Source of the DNA: Sterolibacterium denitrificans
Lineage (GTDB): Bacteria; Pseudomonadota; Gammaproteobacteria; Burkholderiales; Rhodocyclaceae
DNA length: 64,000 bases
Assembly: GCF_900174485.1 (NCBI RefSeq)
Contig: NZ_LT837803.1
Span: forward strand, 2,953,195-3,017,194
Reading direction: 5' to 3'
The notes below the pieces were generated by a model. That model was not told where the DNA came from. It was given only the letters and a program-made list of their open reading frames with translations, and ran no database searches. The translations under genes and the position numbers were made by a program. Shown piece after piece: positions 37,155 to 45,379 of the stretch. Position 1 is the first letter of the stretch; every line of letters starts with the position of its first letter.

Positions 37155-39284
37155 ATGTCAGGAATAATCTTCATTTTTTCAAAAGATAGTATCCGTGCCA
37201 TATCAGCTGCAAGCGCAACACAAGCGGTAATTCAAAAAGCAGAACAGAGTCTAATTTCCGGGGAGGCTACCGGTTTAATCATCTCAACAGCAGATAATCT
37301 CGCTCCCGCCTTTGATTTTTATGGCAACGTGAATTCAATGGTGGAGATACAGAAAGAGTGGGAATCGAACAATTGGAACGGTTTCGTCCGTGAATTGGTT
37401 GCTGGAACTCTAGGAGTACTTGCCGGTGCCGCGACACTTCCTATCGGGGGTATTTGGTCGGTGGGAATGGGGTGGTGGGCATCAGATTCTTATAAGCTAG
37501 CACATGACACCGCAGCCGAAATGTCCGCATCGGCCGATTGGTCTGGTCTATGGAATTTGATGGACAGTCTCGTCGATACCTGGGAAAAAGCCACCATATT
37601 CGATATCGACCCCAGACTTCTCCCTCCCAACCCGAACGCCGCCACACCAGCCAATCGTTACATCAACCCCGCCACCAATACCACCTACAATTTCGGCCGC
37701 ACCTGGCGCCCCCGCATCGATCCCCTGGCTCTCGATCTCGACGGCGACGGTCTCGAAACCGTCGGCATCACCGCCAATCAGCAAATCCGCTTCGACCACG
37801 ACGGTGACGGCGTGCGCACCGGCACCGGCTGGGTCAAGGGCGACGACGCGCTCCTCGTCCTCGATCGCAACGGCAATGGAATCATCGATTCCGGCAGCGA
37901 ACTCTTCGGCGTCGATACCATCCTCTCCAACGGCCAGAAAGCCGCCAACGGCTTCGCCGCTCTCGCCGACCTCGATTCCAACCTCGACGGCATCTTCTCC
38001 GCCGACGACGACCAGTTCGCCAATGTCCGCCTCTGGCGCGACCTCAACCAGGACGGCATCAGCGATGCCGGCGAACTCATCAGTCTTGCCGAGGCCGGCA
38101 TCGCCAGCATCAACCTCGCCAGCACCTCCGCCAATACCAACCTCGCCGGCGGCAATATCCTGACCGCCACCGGCACCTATACCCGCACCGACGGCACCAC
38201 TGGCACCGTCGGCGACCTCAACCTCGCCCACAACCCCTTCTATAGCGAGTTCACCCAGGCCGTTCCCCTCTCCGACGCCGCCAAGGCCCTGCCCGGCATG
38301 CGGGGCGCCGGCATGGTCCGCGACCTGCGCGAAGCCGCCAGCCTCGACGGGCAGATCGTCTCCGACGTCGATGCCCTCGCCGGCCTCTCCCGCAGCCAGA
38401 TGCTGGGCGCCCTCGACACCCTCATCGCCCATTGGGCCGGCACCTCCACCATGCAGACCTCCATGGACGAGGCCGAAAGCCGCAACTTCCGCATCGCCTA
38501 CCTGCCGCCGGGCCTGGCCGCCGCCAACTATCGTGACGACCCGGCCAACGCCAGCAGCGAAACCATCGCCGCCCTCAACACCAAGGCGGCCTACCTACGC
38601 AACCTGATCGGCATCCTCGAAAAGTTCAACGGCGCCCACTTCGTCACCGTCGGCAACAATCGCGTCACCACCGGCACCGGAACGACAGTCAACGTGAGCG
38701 CGGGATCGGGCGGGGCAAACGCCATGCCCTATGCCTTCGTCGCCCTCGACGCCGCCCAGATCACCCTGCTCGAACAAAGCTACGCCCAGCTCAAGGAATC
38801 CATCTACGCCGGCCTTGTACTGGAAACCCGCCTGAAACCCTATCTCGACCAGATCAGCCTGACCATCGACGAAAACGGCATCCGGCTCGACTTCGCCGCC
38901 CTCGAAGCCGCATTGGACGCCAAACACGCCACCGATCCGGTCAATGCGTTGATCGACCGGATCGAACTGCTGAAATATGCGGGCTCGTCGCTCACGCAAA
39001 GCGGATGGGAGACGATCGGCAAGATCAATGCCTGGATAACACTCGCTGAACAGAACGGGGACTGGGCATCGGTCCGCACCGCATTCCCGGAGGCTTTCAC
39101 GACCACCATGACGTCGAACGATGACTTCCGCATTGGACTGAATACCGCGGAAAGTTATACGGGAAGCAACGGCAACGACATCATTCTTGCCAGAGGCGGC
39201 AACGACACGCTCTATGGTGGTGCCGGCAATGATTTCCTGGATGGCGGCACGGGCAGCGACTCTCTATGGCGGCAGTGGCAATGA
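37155..39284 (+). CDS. RTX/EF-hand-like calcium-binding secreted protein, N-terminal part (frameshifted)
   Basis: 709 codons before a stop caused by a 2-nt loss at about 39264-39267. Residues 1-135 are encoded by AT-rich DNA and include a Gly-rich hydrophobic stretch (LVAGTLGVLAGAATLPIGGIWSVG), as in membrane-active toxins. From about 190 the protein has calcium-type motifs (LDLDGDGLE, FDHDGDGV, LDRNGNGIIDSGSELFG, DLNQDGISDAGEL) and a long helical region. RTX nonapeptides (GGNDTLYGGAGNDFLDGGTG) begin near 675. The final residues SLWRQWQ are out of frame. Restoring two bases would give one protein of about 1467 residues with the following frame. The probable substrate of the flanking type I secretion genes. 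Confidence 0.75.
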   Translation: MSGIIFIFSKDSIRAISAASATQAVIQKAEQSLISGEATGLIISTADNLAPAFDFYGNVNSMVEIQKEWESNNWNGFVRELVAGTLGVLAGAATLPIGGIWSVGMGWWASDSYKLAHDTAAEMSASADWSGLWNLMDSLVDTWEKATIFDIDPRLLPPNPNAATPANRYINPATNTTYNFGRTWRPRIDPLALDLDGDGLETVGITANQQIRFDHDGDGVRTGTGWVKGDDALLVLDRNGNGIIDSGSELFGVDTILSNGQKAANGFAALADLDSNLDGIFSADDDQFANVRLWRDLNQDGISDAGELISLAEAGIASINLASTSANTNLAGGNILTATGTYTRTDGTTGTVGDLNLAHNPFYSEFTQAVPLSDAAKALPGMRGAGMVRDLREAASLDGQIVSDVDALAGLSRSQMLGALDTLIAHWAGTSTMQTSMDEAESRNFRIAYLPPGLAAANYRDDPANASSETIAALNTKAAYLRNLIGILEKFNGAHFVTVGNNRVTTGTGTTVNVSAGSGGANAMPYAFVALDAAQITLLEQSYAQLKESIYAGLVLETRLKPYLDQISLTIDENGIRLDFAALEAALDAKHATDPVNALIDRIELLKYAGSSLTQSGWETIGKINAWITLAEQNGDWASVRTAFPEAFTTTMTSNDDFRIGLNTAESYTGSNGNDIILARGGNDTLYGGAGNDFLDGGTGSDSLWRQWQ

Positions 39285-41556
39285 CACCCTCAACGGCGGC
39301 ACAGGGAACGACTACCTCGCCGGCGAAGCCGGCGACGACATCTACCTCTTCGCCAGGGGCGACGGCCAGGACTCGATCATCGACAGCGATGCCCAGAATG
39401 GTGCCCAGAACATCCTGCAGTTCACCGACTACACGCTGGACGACGTCAGCCGACTCCTGCGCAGCGGCAACGACCTGCTCATCCAGTTCGCCAACAGCGA
39501 TTCGGTCAAGCTGAGCAGCTACTTCTCCCGGCTGACCAGTTACAACGACCCGATCCTCAGCGAGGTGCGCTTCGCCGATGGCCAGAGTTTCGACGTGCCG
39601 GCTCTGTGCCTGCAACTGGGCATCCATCTGAGCGAGAGCAACGACAGCTACACTTTCTCCAAACAGGCCGACCGCGTCTACGGCAATGCCGGCAACGACG
39701 CGCTCTATGGTGGCGCCGGCGATGATTTCCTGGATGGCGGCACGGGCAGCGACTCTCTGTATGGCGGCAGTGGCAATGACACCCTCAACGGCGGCGCAGG
39801 GAACGACTACCTCGCCGGCGAAGCCGGCGACGACACCTACCTCTTCGCCAGGGGCGACGGCCAGGACACGATCGTCGACAGTGGCGTCCAGAACGGTGCC
39901 CAGAACACTCTGCAATTCACCGACTACACGCTGGACGACGTCAGCCGACTTCTGCGTAGCGGCAACGACCTGTTCATCCAATTTGCCAATGGCGATTCGG
40001 TCAAACTGAGCAGCTACTTCTCCCAGCTGACCAGTTACAACGACCCGATCCTCAGCGAGGTGCGCTTCGCCGATGGCCAGAGTTTCGACGTGCCGGCTCT
40101 GTGCCTGCAACTGGGCATCCATCTGAGCGAGAGCAACGACAGCTACACTTTCTCCAAACAGGCCGACCGCGTCTACGGCAATGCCGGCAACGACGCGCTC
40201 TATGGTGGCGCCGGCGATGATTTCCTGGATGGCGGCACGGGCAGCGACTCTCTGTATGGCGGCAGTGGCAATGACACCCTCAACGGCGGCGCAGGGAACG
40301 ACTACCTCGCCGGCGAAGCCGGCGACGACACCTACCTCTTCGCCAGGGGCGACGGCCAGGACACGATCGTCGACAGTGGCGTCCAGAACGGTGCCCAGAA
40401 CACTCTGCAATTCACCGACTACACGCTGGACGACGTCAGCCGACTTCTGCGTAGCGGCAACGACCTGTTCATCCAATTTGCCAATGGCGATTCGGTCAAA
40501 CTGAGCAGCTACTTCTCCCAGCTGACCAGTTACAACGACACGATCCTCAGCGAGGTGCGCTTCGCCGATGGCCAGAGTTTCGACGTGCCGGCCCTGTGCC
40601 TCCAACTGGGCATCCATCTGAGCGAGAGCAACGACAGCTACACTTTCTCCAACCAGGCCGACCGGGTCTATGGCAATGGCGGCAACGACGCGCTCTATGG
40701 TGGCGCCGGCGATGATTTCCTGGATGGCGGCACGGGTAACGACTCTCTGTATGGCGGCAGTGGCAATGACACCCTCAACGGCGGCACAGGGAACGACTAC
40801 CTCGCCGGCGAAGCGGGCAACGACATCCTGCAAGGCGGTTCCGGTGACGACATCCTGACCGACACATCCGGCACGGCGCTCTTCGACGGCGGCGCGGGGA
40901 ACGATACGCTCACCGGCGGAGCCGGCGCCGAGGTGTTCATCGGCGGAGCCGGGAACGATACCTTGACCACCGGCGCGGGGAATGACGTGATCTGTTTCAA
41001 CAAGGGCGACGGGCAGGACATCTTCGCCGCGGGCGGCACCGGCGCCGATACCCTCTCGCTCGGCGGCAATTTCGCCTATGGCGATCTGGCCTTTTCCAAG
41101 TCGGCCAATGACCTCGTGCTCAAGGTGGGTGCGGACGACCAGATCACGTTCAAGAACTGGTATGCCGCTTCGCCCTCGAAACCGGTGACCAGGCTGCAGG
41201 TGATCGCCGAGGCGATGGACGCCTTCGCGGCCGGCGGCAGCGATCCGCTGCTCGACCAGAAGGTGGAGAGCTTCAACTTCGCCGGCCTGGTCGGGGCCTT
41301 CGATGCCGCCCGGGCCGCCAACAGCGGCTTGACGAGCTGGACGCTGACCGATGCCTTGACCAGCTTTCAGTTGGCGGGCTCGGATACGGCGGCACTGGGC
41401 GGCGATCTGGCCTACCAGTACGGCAAGAACGGCACGCTTGCCGGGATCGGCGTCACGCCGGTGCTCGGCACGTTGTCGGATGCGAATCTGGGCACCAATC
41501 CACAGGCGCTCAATTCGCTCGCCAGTCTGCAGACCGGCACCCTCCGCCTTTCGTAA
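39187..41556 (+). CDS. RTX protein, C-terminal part (frameshifted from preceding frame)
   Basis: The frame continues the RTX protein from about 39264 (LYGGSGNDTLNGG...). The first ~26 codons are the repeat read in the wrong frame and are not meaningful. It holds 165-residue units, each with GGxGxDxLxGG calcium-binding nonapeptides followed by a conserved region (YLFARGDGQDTIVDS...LSSYFSQLTSYND...VPALCLQLGIHLSESNDSYTF). A last RTX block and a C-terminal ~200-residue domain follow, without Cys-rich or acidic clusters, as expected for an uncleaved type I secretion signal. If the frame break is real, this half would lack its N-terminus and could not be produced without its own start. Confidence 0.7.
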   Translation: MPEAATTRSMVVPAMISWMAARAATLYGGSGNDTLNGGTGNDYLAGEAGDDIYLFARGDGQDSIIDSDAQNGAQNILQFTDYTLDDVSRLLRSGNDLLIQFANSDSVKLSSYFSRLTSYNDPILSEVRFADGQSFDVPALCLQLGIHLSESNDSYTFSKQADRVYGNAGNDALYGGAGDDFLDGGTGSDSLYGGSGNDTLNGGAGNDYLAGEAGDDTYLFARGDGQDTIVDSGVQNGAQNTLQFTDYTLDDVSRLLRSGNDLFIQFANGDSVKLSSYFSQLTSYNDPILSEVRFADGQSFDVPALCLQLGIHLSESNDSYTFSKQADRVYGNAGNDALYGGAGDDFLDGGTGSDSLYGGSGNDTLNGGAGNDYLAGEAGDDTYLFARGDGQDTIVDSGVQNGAQNTLQFTDYTLDDVSRLLRSGNDLFIQFANGDSVKLSSYFSQLTSYNDTILSEVRFADGQSFDVPALCLQLGIHLSESNDSYTFSNQADRVYGNGGNDALYGGAGDDFLDGGTGNDSLYGGSGNDTLNGGTGNDYLAGEAGNDILQGGSGDDILTDTSGTALFDGGAGNDTLTGGAGAEVFIGGAGNDTLTTGAGNDVICFNKGDGQDIFAAGGTGADTLSLGGNFAYGDLAFSKSANDLVLKVGADDQITFKNWYAASPSKPVTRLQVIAEAMDAFAAGGSDPLLDQKVESFNFAGLVGAFDAARAANSGLTSWTLTDALTSFQLAGSDTAALGGDLAYQYGKNGTLAGIGVTPVLGTLSDANLGTNPQALNSLASLQTGTLRLS
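39188..40817 (+). repeat. Tandem 495-bp repeats in the RTX gene
   Basis: Units start near 39188 (493 bp, two bases short), 39681, 40176 and 40671 (partial, about 147 bp). Units 2 and 3 are almost identical at the DNA level, including silent positions, which indicates recent duplication or gene conversion. Each unit encodes 165 residues. Confidence 0.9.
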
Positions 41557-41610
41557 TCCGGTGGGGGTGCGGGCATCTGTCCCGCCCCCCGCCTTTTTCG
41601 CCATGACTTC

Positions 41611-42975
41611 ATGAAATCGCTGCTTGCTCCCGGCGAAGTCGATGCGCTCGACTTCGCGCCGCCTTTACTGCGTCTGCAGGATGCGCCGCCCAATCCGCTC
41701 GGGCGTAGAGTACTTTGGACCTTGCTTGCCCTGCTGGCTGCCCTGTTGCTGTGGGCCGTCGTCGGCCGCCTCGACATCGTGGCCGTGGCCGAGGGAAAGC
41801 TCGTGCCGCAGAGCTATCTCAAGATCGTCCAGCCGGCCGAGTCCGGCATCGTCAAGGATATTCTCGTCCGCGAAGGCGAGGCGGTGGCCGCTGGCCAGGT
41901 GCTGATGCGCATGGATGCGCTGATCGCCGATGCCGACGGCAAATCACTCGACGCGGAATACCGGCGCAAGCGCCTGTCGCTGCGCCGCATCGAAGCCGAA
42001 CTCGCCGGCACGCCCTTCCTCCGGGAAGCGGACGACCCGCCGGTGCTCGCGCAGGAAATCGAAGCGCAATATCACGCCAATCGCGCGGCGCTGGACGCGG
42101 CCCTCGCGGAAGAGCGCTCGCGCCTTGCCAAGGCCAGACAGGAGCTCTTCGCCGCCAGGCAGGTGAAACAAAAGCTCCAGGAAACCCTGCCGCACTACCG
42201 CGAACAGGACGAAGCCTTCAGCGAACTGGCCAGGGACGGCTTTGCCGCGTCGATCCAGGCGAGCGACAAAAAGCGGGAGCGCATCGAGAAAGAGCAGGAA
42301 CTGGCGACGCAAGGGCACGTCATCGAATCGGCGCGCGCCAGCATGCTGCAATCGGAAAAGCGCCTCGCGCAGATCGACTCCGACTACCGCCGGCAATTGC
42401 ACGCCGAACGCAACGATCTGCAGGGGCAAGCCGACAAGCTCATGCAGGAGTTGGCCAAACAGGCGCACAAGCAGGCGCTGCTGGAACTCAAGGCGTCGCA
42501 GGACGGCATCGTCAAGGATCTGGCCACCCACACCACAGGCACCGTCGTGCAGCCGGGAACCATCCTGCTGACCCTGGTGCCCCGCGAGGAAGTGCTGCGC
42601 GCGGAAGTCTGGGTGTCCAATGCGGACATCGGCTTCGTGCGCCCGGGGCAGTCCGTGAAGCTCAAATTCGCCGCCTTTCCATTCCAGAAATACGGCATGG
42701 TCGAAGGCGTGGTCGAGCATGTCGGGGCCGATGCCGCGGACGATACGACGAACAACGGCAGCCCAAACGCCGACAACGGCAAGAAAAATCAGCCGCTGGT
42801 GTACAAGGCGCTGATTCAACTGAAAGCGATGGCGCTGAGCCTGGACGGCAAGCATTTTCCGTTGTCCGCCGGCATGCAGACGAATGCCGAAATCTGGCTG
42901 GGCAACCGTACCGTAATGGAATACCTGCTGTCGCCGGTGCGCAAGGCCTGGCACGAAGCGGGCCGGGAGCGTTGA
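41611..42975 (+). CDS. HlyD-family type I secretion membrane fusion protein
   Basis: 454 residues. A short cytoplasmic N-terminus, one TM helix (about 33-52), the lipoyl half-motif KIVQPAESGIVKDILVREGEAV, a long coiled-coil hairpin (about 120-290, rich in Glu/Lys/Arg/Ala), the second lipoyl half (LKASQDGIVKDLATHTTGTVV) and a C-terminal beta-barrel with LKFAAFPFQKYGMVEGVVEHVG, typical of HlyD/PrtE. It bridges the ABC transporter encoded upstream and the TolC-like channel encoded 2 nt downstream. It starts 54 nt after the RTX stop. Confidence 0.92.
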   Translation: MKSLLAPGEVDALDFAPPLLRLQDAPPNPLGRRVLWTLLALLAALLLWAVVGRLDIVAVAEGKLVPQSYLKIVQPAESGIVKDILVREGEAVAAGQVLMRMDALIADADGKSLDAEYRRKRLSLRRIEAELAGTPFLREADDPPVLAQEIEAQYHANRAALDAALAEERSRLAKARQELFAARQVKQKLQETLPHYREQDEAFSELARDGFAASIQASDKKRERIEKEQELATQGHVIESARASMLQSEKRLAQIDSDYRRQLHAERNDLQGQADKLMQELAKQAHKQALLELKASQDGIVKDLATHTTGTVVQPGTILLTLVPREEVLRAEVWVSNADIGFVRPGQSVKLKFAAFPFQKYGMVEGVVEHVGADAADDTTNNGSPNADNGKKNQPLVYKALIQLKAMALSLDGKHFPLSAGMQTNAEIWLGNRTVMEYLLSPVRKAWHEAGRER

Positions 42976-42977
42976 AC

Positions 42978-44330
42978 ATGCGAGCGGAAAAATACCGGCC
43001 CTGGCTGGCCGGGATGGCGCTGTCGCTGTACTTGTGCTCCCTGCCGACCACGGCCGAGGCTGCCGATCTTTTGGATATCTATCATCAGGCGCAGGCGAGC
43101 GATCCGACCTTCGCCGCGGCGCGGCACGCGCTGGAAGCCACCCAGCAACGGCTGCCGCAGGCGCGGGCCGGACTGTTGCCGGTGATTTCGGCGAGCAGCG
43201 GCGAGACGCGGACACAGGCCGACGTCGGCTTCAACAATGCGCCGACCGAGCAGCGCAATACCCGCAATCGCAATTGGGCCGTCCAACTGACGCAACCGCT
43301 CTTCCGAATCCAGAACATCCATGCCTATGCCGAGGCGCAGGCCACCGTGGAGCAAGCGGTTGCCCAGTTCGGCCAGGCGCAGCAGGATCTGATCCTGCGG
43401 GCCGCCCAAGCCTATTTCGATGTCGCGGTCGCCGAAGAAACGATAGGCGTGGCCGATGCCCAGGTGAACGCTCTGAGCGAGCAATGGACGCTGACCAAGC
43501 GCAGTTTCAAGGCCGGCACCCGGGCGCAGACCGACGTGCATGAGGCCCTGTCCCGGCTGGGCGTCGCGAAAGCGCAGCGGGTCGCGGCGCAGAACGATCT
43601 CGAAGTCCGGCAGGCCGAACTGGAAAAACTGATCGGCTCGTGGCCGGACGCCCTGGCCAAGCTCGGCGCGACGGCGGAAGCGCCTCATCTGGAGCCGGCC
43701 ACCCCGCGGGAATGGATCGCCCAGGCGTGGGAGCATCATCCCGTCGTGCTGACCCGGCAGGCGGCCCTGACCGCCGCCGAGGCCACGATCCGGAAAAACC
43801 GCGCGGAGCATTTGCCGACTCTGGATTTCACGGTGTCGTACGGTTCGAACAGTGCATCGGGCAGCCTGACGACCCCGGCCGATTACACGCAGAAGTCGGC
43901 AGCGCAAACGGCCGGCCTTCAGCTCACGGTGCCGCTGTTTGCCGGCGGTGCGACCCATGCCAGGGTCACGGAAGCCATTGCCCGGCGCTACCAGGCCGCC
44001 GCCGATCTGGAAGCCGCCCGTCGGCAGGCCGCGACGGAAGCCCGCCAGGCTTTTGCCGGGGTGGTCAATGGCCTGGCGCAGACCGAGGCCCTGGCCTCGG
44101 CCGTCGAGTCCGGCCAGATCGCCGTCGAAGGCAATCGGCGCGGTTATCGGGTCGGCATCCGGATCAATGCCGATGTATTGAATGCCGAACAGCAGCTCTA
44201 CGCCGCCCAGCGGGATTGGACCAAGGCGCGCTACGACACCCTGCTGCAGGGGCTGAAACTGAAGGCCGCCGCCGGCGTGCTGGACGAGGCGGATCTGGTG
44301 GCGATCAATCGTCTGCTGCAGGCACGATAG
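42978..44330 (+). CDS. TolC-family outer-membrane channel for type I secretion
   Basis: 450 residues. Signal peptide to about TTAEA-ADLL, then the two-fold OEP pattern: helical repeats (LLDIYHQAQASDPTFAAARHALEA; WIAQAWEHHPVVLTRQAALTAAEA) and barrel strands (NWAVQLTQPLFRIQN; QTAGLQLTVPLFAGG). The NADVLNAEQQLYAAQRDW motif near the end is typical of TolC/PrtF. The ATG at 42978 is 2 nt after the HlyD stop. The open frame extends far upstream in the wrong frame of the HlyD gene and is ignored. It completes a dedicated ABC-MFP-OMP export machine. Confidence 0.92.
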   Translation: MRAEKYRPWLAGMALSLYLCSLPTTAEAADLLDIYHQAQASDPTFAAARHALEATQQRLPQARAGLLPVISASSGETRTQADVGFNNAPTEQRNTRNRNWAVQLTQPLFRIQNIHAYAEAQATVEQAVAQFGQAQQDLILRAAQAYFDVAVAEETIGVADAQVNALSEQWTLTKRSFKAGTRAQTDVHEALSRLGVAKAQRVAAQNDLEVRQAELEKLIGSWPDALAKLGATAEAPHLEPATPREWIAQAWEHHPVVLTRQAALTAAEATIRKNRAEHLPTLDFTVSYGSNSASGSLTTPADYTQKSAAQTAGLQLTVPLFAGGATHARVTEAIARRYQAAADLEAARRQAATEARQAFAGVVNGLAQTEALASAVESGQIAVEGNRRGYRVGIRINADVLNAEQQLYAAQRDWTKARYDTLLQGLKLKAAAGVLDEADLVAINRLLQAR

Positions 44331-44497
44331 GCTGCGGCTGCCATTTTTGACGGGGCAGAGACTGCCGCGCTGCGCTTGCCGCCCTGATGCGTTCGGCGGC
44401 GCCGATCCACGCCGGTATCGGCGCCGCCTTGCGCAGGACAATCGCATGAAGCCTTGTTTTCGCTTTCTTCTGTGGTTCCCCCTCTCCCCGGCCCCTC

Positions 44498-44516
44498 CTA
44501 CCGTATGCACACATCT
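44498..44516 (-). repeat. Left arm of 19-bp inverted repeat around the TA remnant
   Basis: The exact reverse complement of 45158-45176 (AGATGTGTGCATACGGTAG). Outside each arm both sides continue with similar C-rich/G-rich sequence (CCCTCTCCCC on the left, GGGGAGAGGG on the right). The pair encloses the toxin-antitoxin remnant and a REP-pair. Confidence 0.75.
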
Positions 44517-44562
44517 TTTGCCCCCACCGAGTGAGCCAGAGGCGAGAGAGTCAAGGTTCCGG

Positions 44563-44641
44563 TTGATACATACATTTGTCGTCCCCGCGAAAGCGGGGAC
44601 CCAGGGACGTACTGGATTCCCGCCTGCGCGGGAATGACGAA
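44563..44641 (-). repeat. REP-pair, copy 2
   Basis: The reverse complement of this stretch matches 22787-22866 with only a handful of differences, including the outer GTATGTATCAA end. Two palindromes centred on GCGGGAAT and GTCCCCGC. Confidence 0.8.
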
Positions 44642-44699
44642 CCCGATATCCCGTCAAGAATGCAGCACTACACTAGACCTATATGGGTATAACCCGGCG

Positions 44700-44765
44700 A
44701 TGCCCGAACACTTCAAGCCTTTGCACTGGGTGGGGGCTGCGCAGACGCATGCCAAAGGGGCTTGA
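44700..44765 (+). pseudogene. Remnant of HigB-like (Gp49 family) toxin
   Basis: A 21-codon frame reading MPEHFKPLHWVGAAQTHAKGA. The KPLHWVG segment is the usual N-terminus of phage-derived Gp49/HigB toxins, and AQTHAKG resembles their C-terminal tail. About 80-90 internal codons with the RNase core seem to have been lost in frame. It ends 1 nt before the antitoxin start, which keeps the tight toxin-antitoxin spacing. Confidence 0.55.
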
Positions 44766-44766
44766 A

Positions 44767-45087
44767 ATGATTGAAATCGAAAAGGGATCAGCCAACGTCT
44801 ATGAGGACCTCGGCCCACCCGGCACTGCCGGGATACAGGTCAAGGCGACCTTGGCCACCAAGATCGGCGAAATCATCAAACATCGCCATCTGACCCAGGT
44901 TCAGGCCGCCGATATCCTGGGTATGCCCCAACCCAAACTCTCGGGCATGCTGCGCGGTCAATTTCGAGGTATCAGCGAAACCAAGATGCTGGAGTGCATG
45001 AACCGGCTTGGCCGGGATGTCGAGATCGTCGTGCGTAAGCCCTCTCGCTCTCACGCCACTGGGCGGACCAGTGTGGTGTTCGCATAA
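44767..45087 (+). CDS. XRE-family antitoxin (HigA-like)
   Basis: 106 residues from the ATG at 44767; the frame extends 28 codons upstream, but that overlaps the toxin remnant. It has a HTH_XRE domain (about 25-80: ATLATKIGEIIKHRHLTQVQ, then AADILGMPQPKLSGMLRGQF) and the family tail LGRDVEIVVRK. Such proteins neutralise Gp49/HigB toxins and autorepress the operon. Because the toxin is reduced to a remnant, this is effectively an orphan antitoxin that could still act as a repressor or protect against incoming toxins. It lies between 19-bp inverted repeats. Confidence 0.8.
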   Translation: MIEIEKGSANVYEDLGPPGTAGIQVKATLATKIGEIIKHRHLTQVQAADILGMPQPKLSGMLRGQFRGISETKMLECMNRLGRDVEIVVRKPSRSHATGRTSVVFA

Positions 45088-45157
45088 GTTCTTCCCCAGC
45101 CTCATCTCGCTCGCTCCCAAAATTGACTCGTGAAATGGAACGCACGATTCGCGCCAG

Positions 45158-45176
45158 AGATGTGTGCATACGGTAG
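45158..45176 (+). repeat. Right arm of 19-bp inverted repeat
   Basis: The reverse complement of 44498-44516; followed by an imperfect hairpin CCCCTCGCGGAAGAGGGG and GGGGAGAGGG, mirroring the left flank. Confidence 0.75.
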
Positions 45177-45379
45177 CCCCTCGCGGAAGAGGGGTTGGGG
45201 AGAGGGAACAACCCTCAAACCTCCTCCCGGCCCATTCATGCGATTGCCCTGGCACCTTACGCCCACAACGGCAAGGCGCGGGCAATCAAGGTAAAATTGC
45301 GGCCTTTCGTCCCGGTGCCGGCGCGGTTTGCGACGGCGGTTTGCCGGCAGTTTCGACCACTTCTTCGATACCCGATACC

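Larger units (their letters stand above)
44331..44699. other. Repeat-containing intergenic region
   Basis: Between the TolC-like gene and the toxin-antitoxin remnant. It holds the left 19-bp inverted repeat (44498-44516) and the second REP-pair (44563-44641). No gene seen. Confidence 0.6.

Noticed and set aside
39181..41604. A minus-strand open frame of 807 codons across the RTX repeats
   Set aside because: It is the shadow of a GC-rich repetitive coding sequence on the plus strand; its translation is a low-complexity repeat of the opposite strand, with no family features or ribosome site.
45164..45379. Extended N-terminus for FolD
   Set aside because: The open frame upstream has no family similarity and crosses the inverted-repeat hairpin; the ATG at 45380 matches the usual FolD start.
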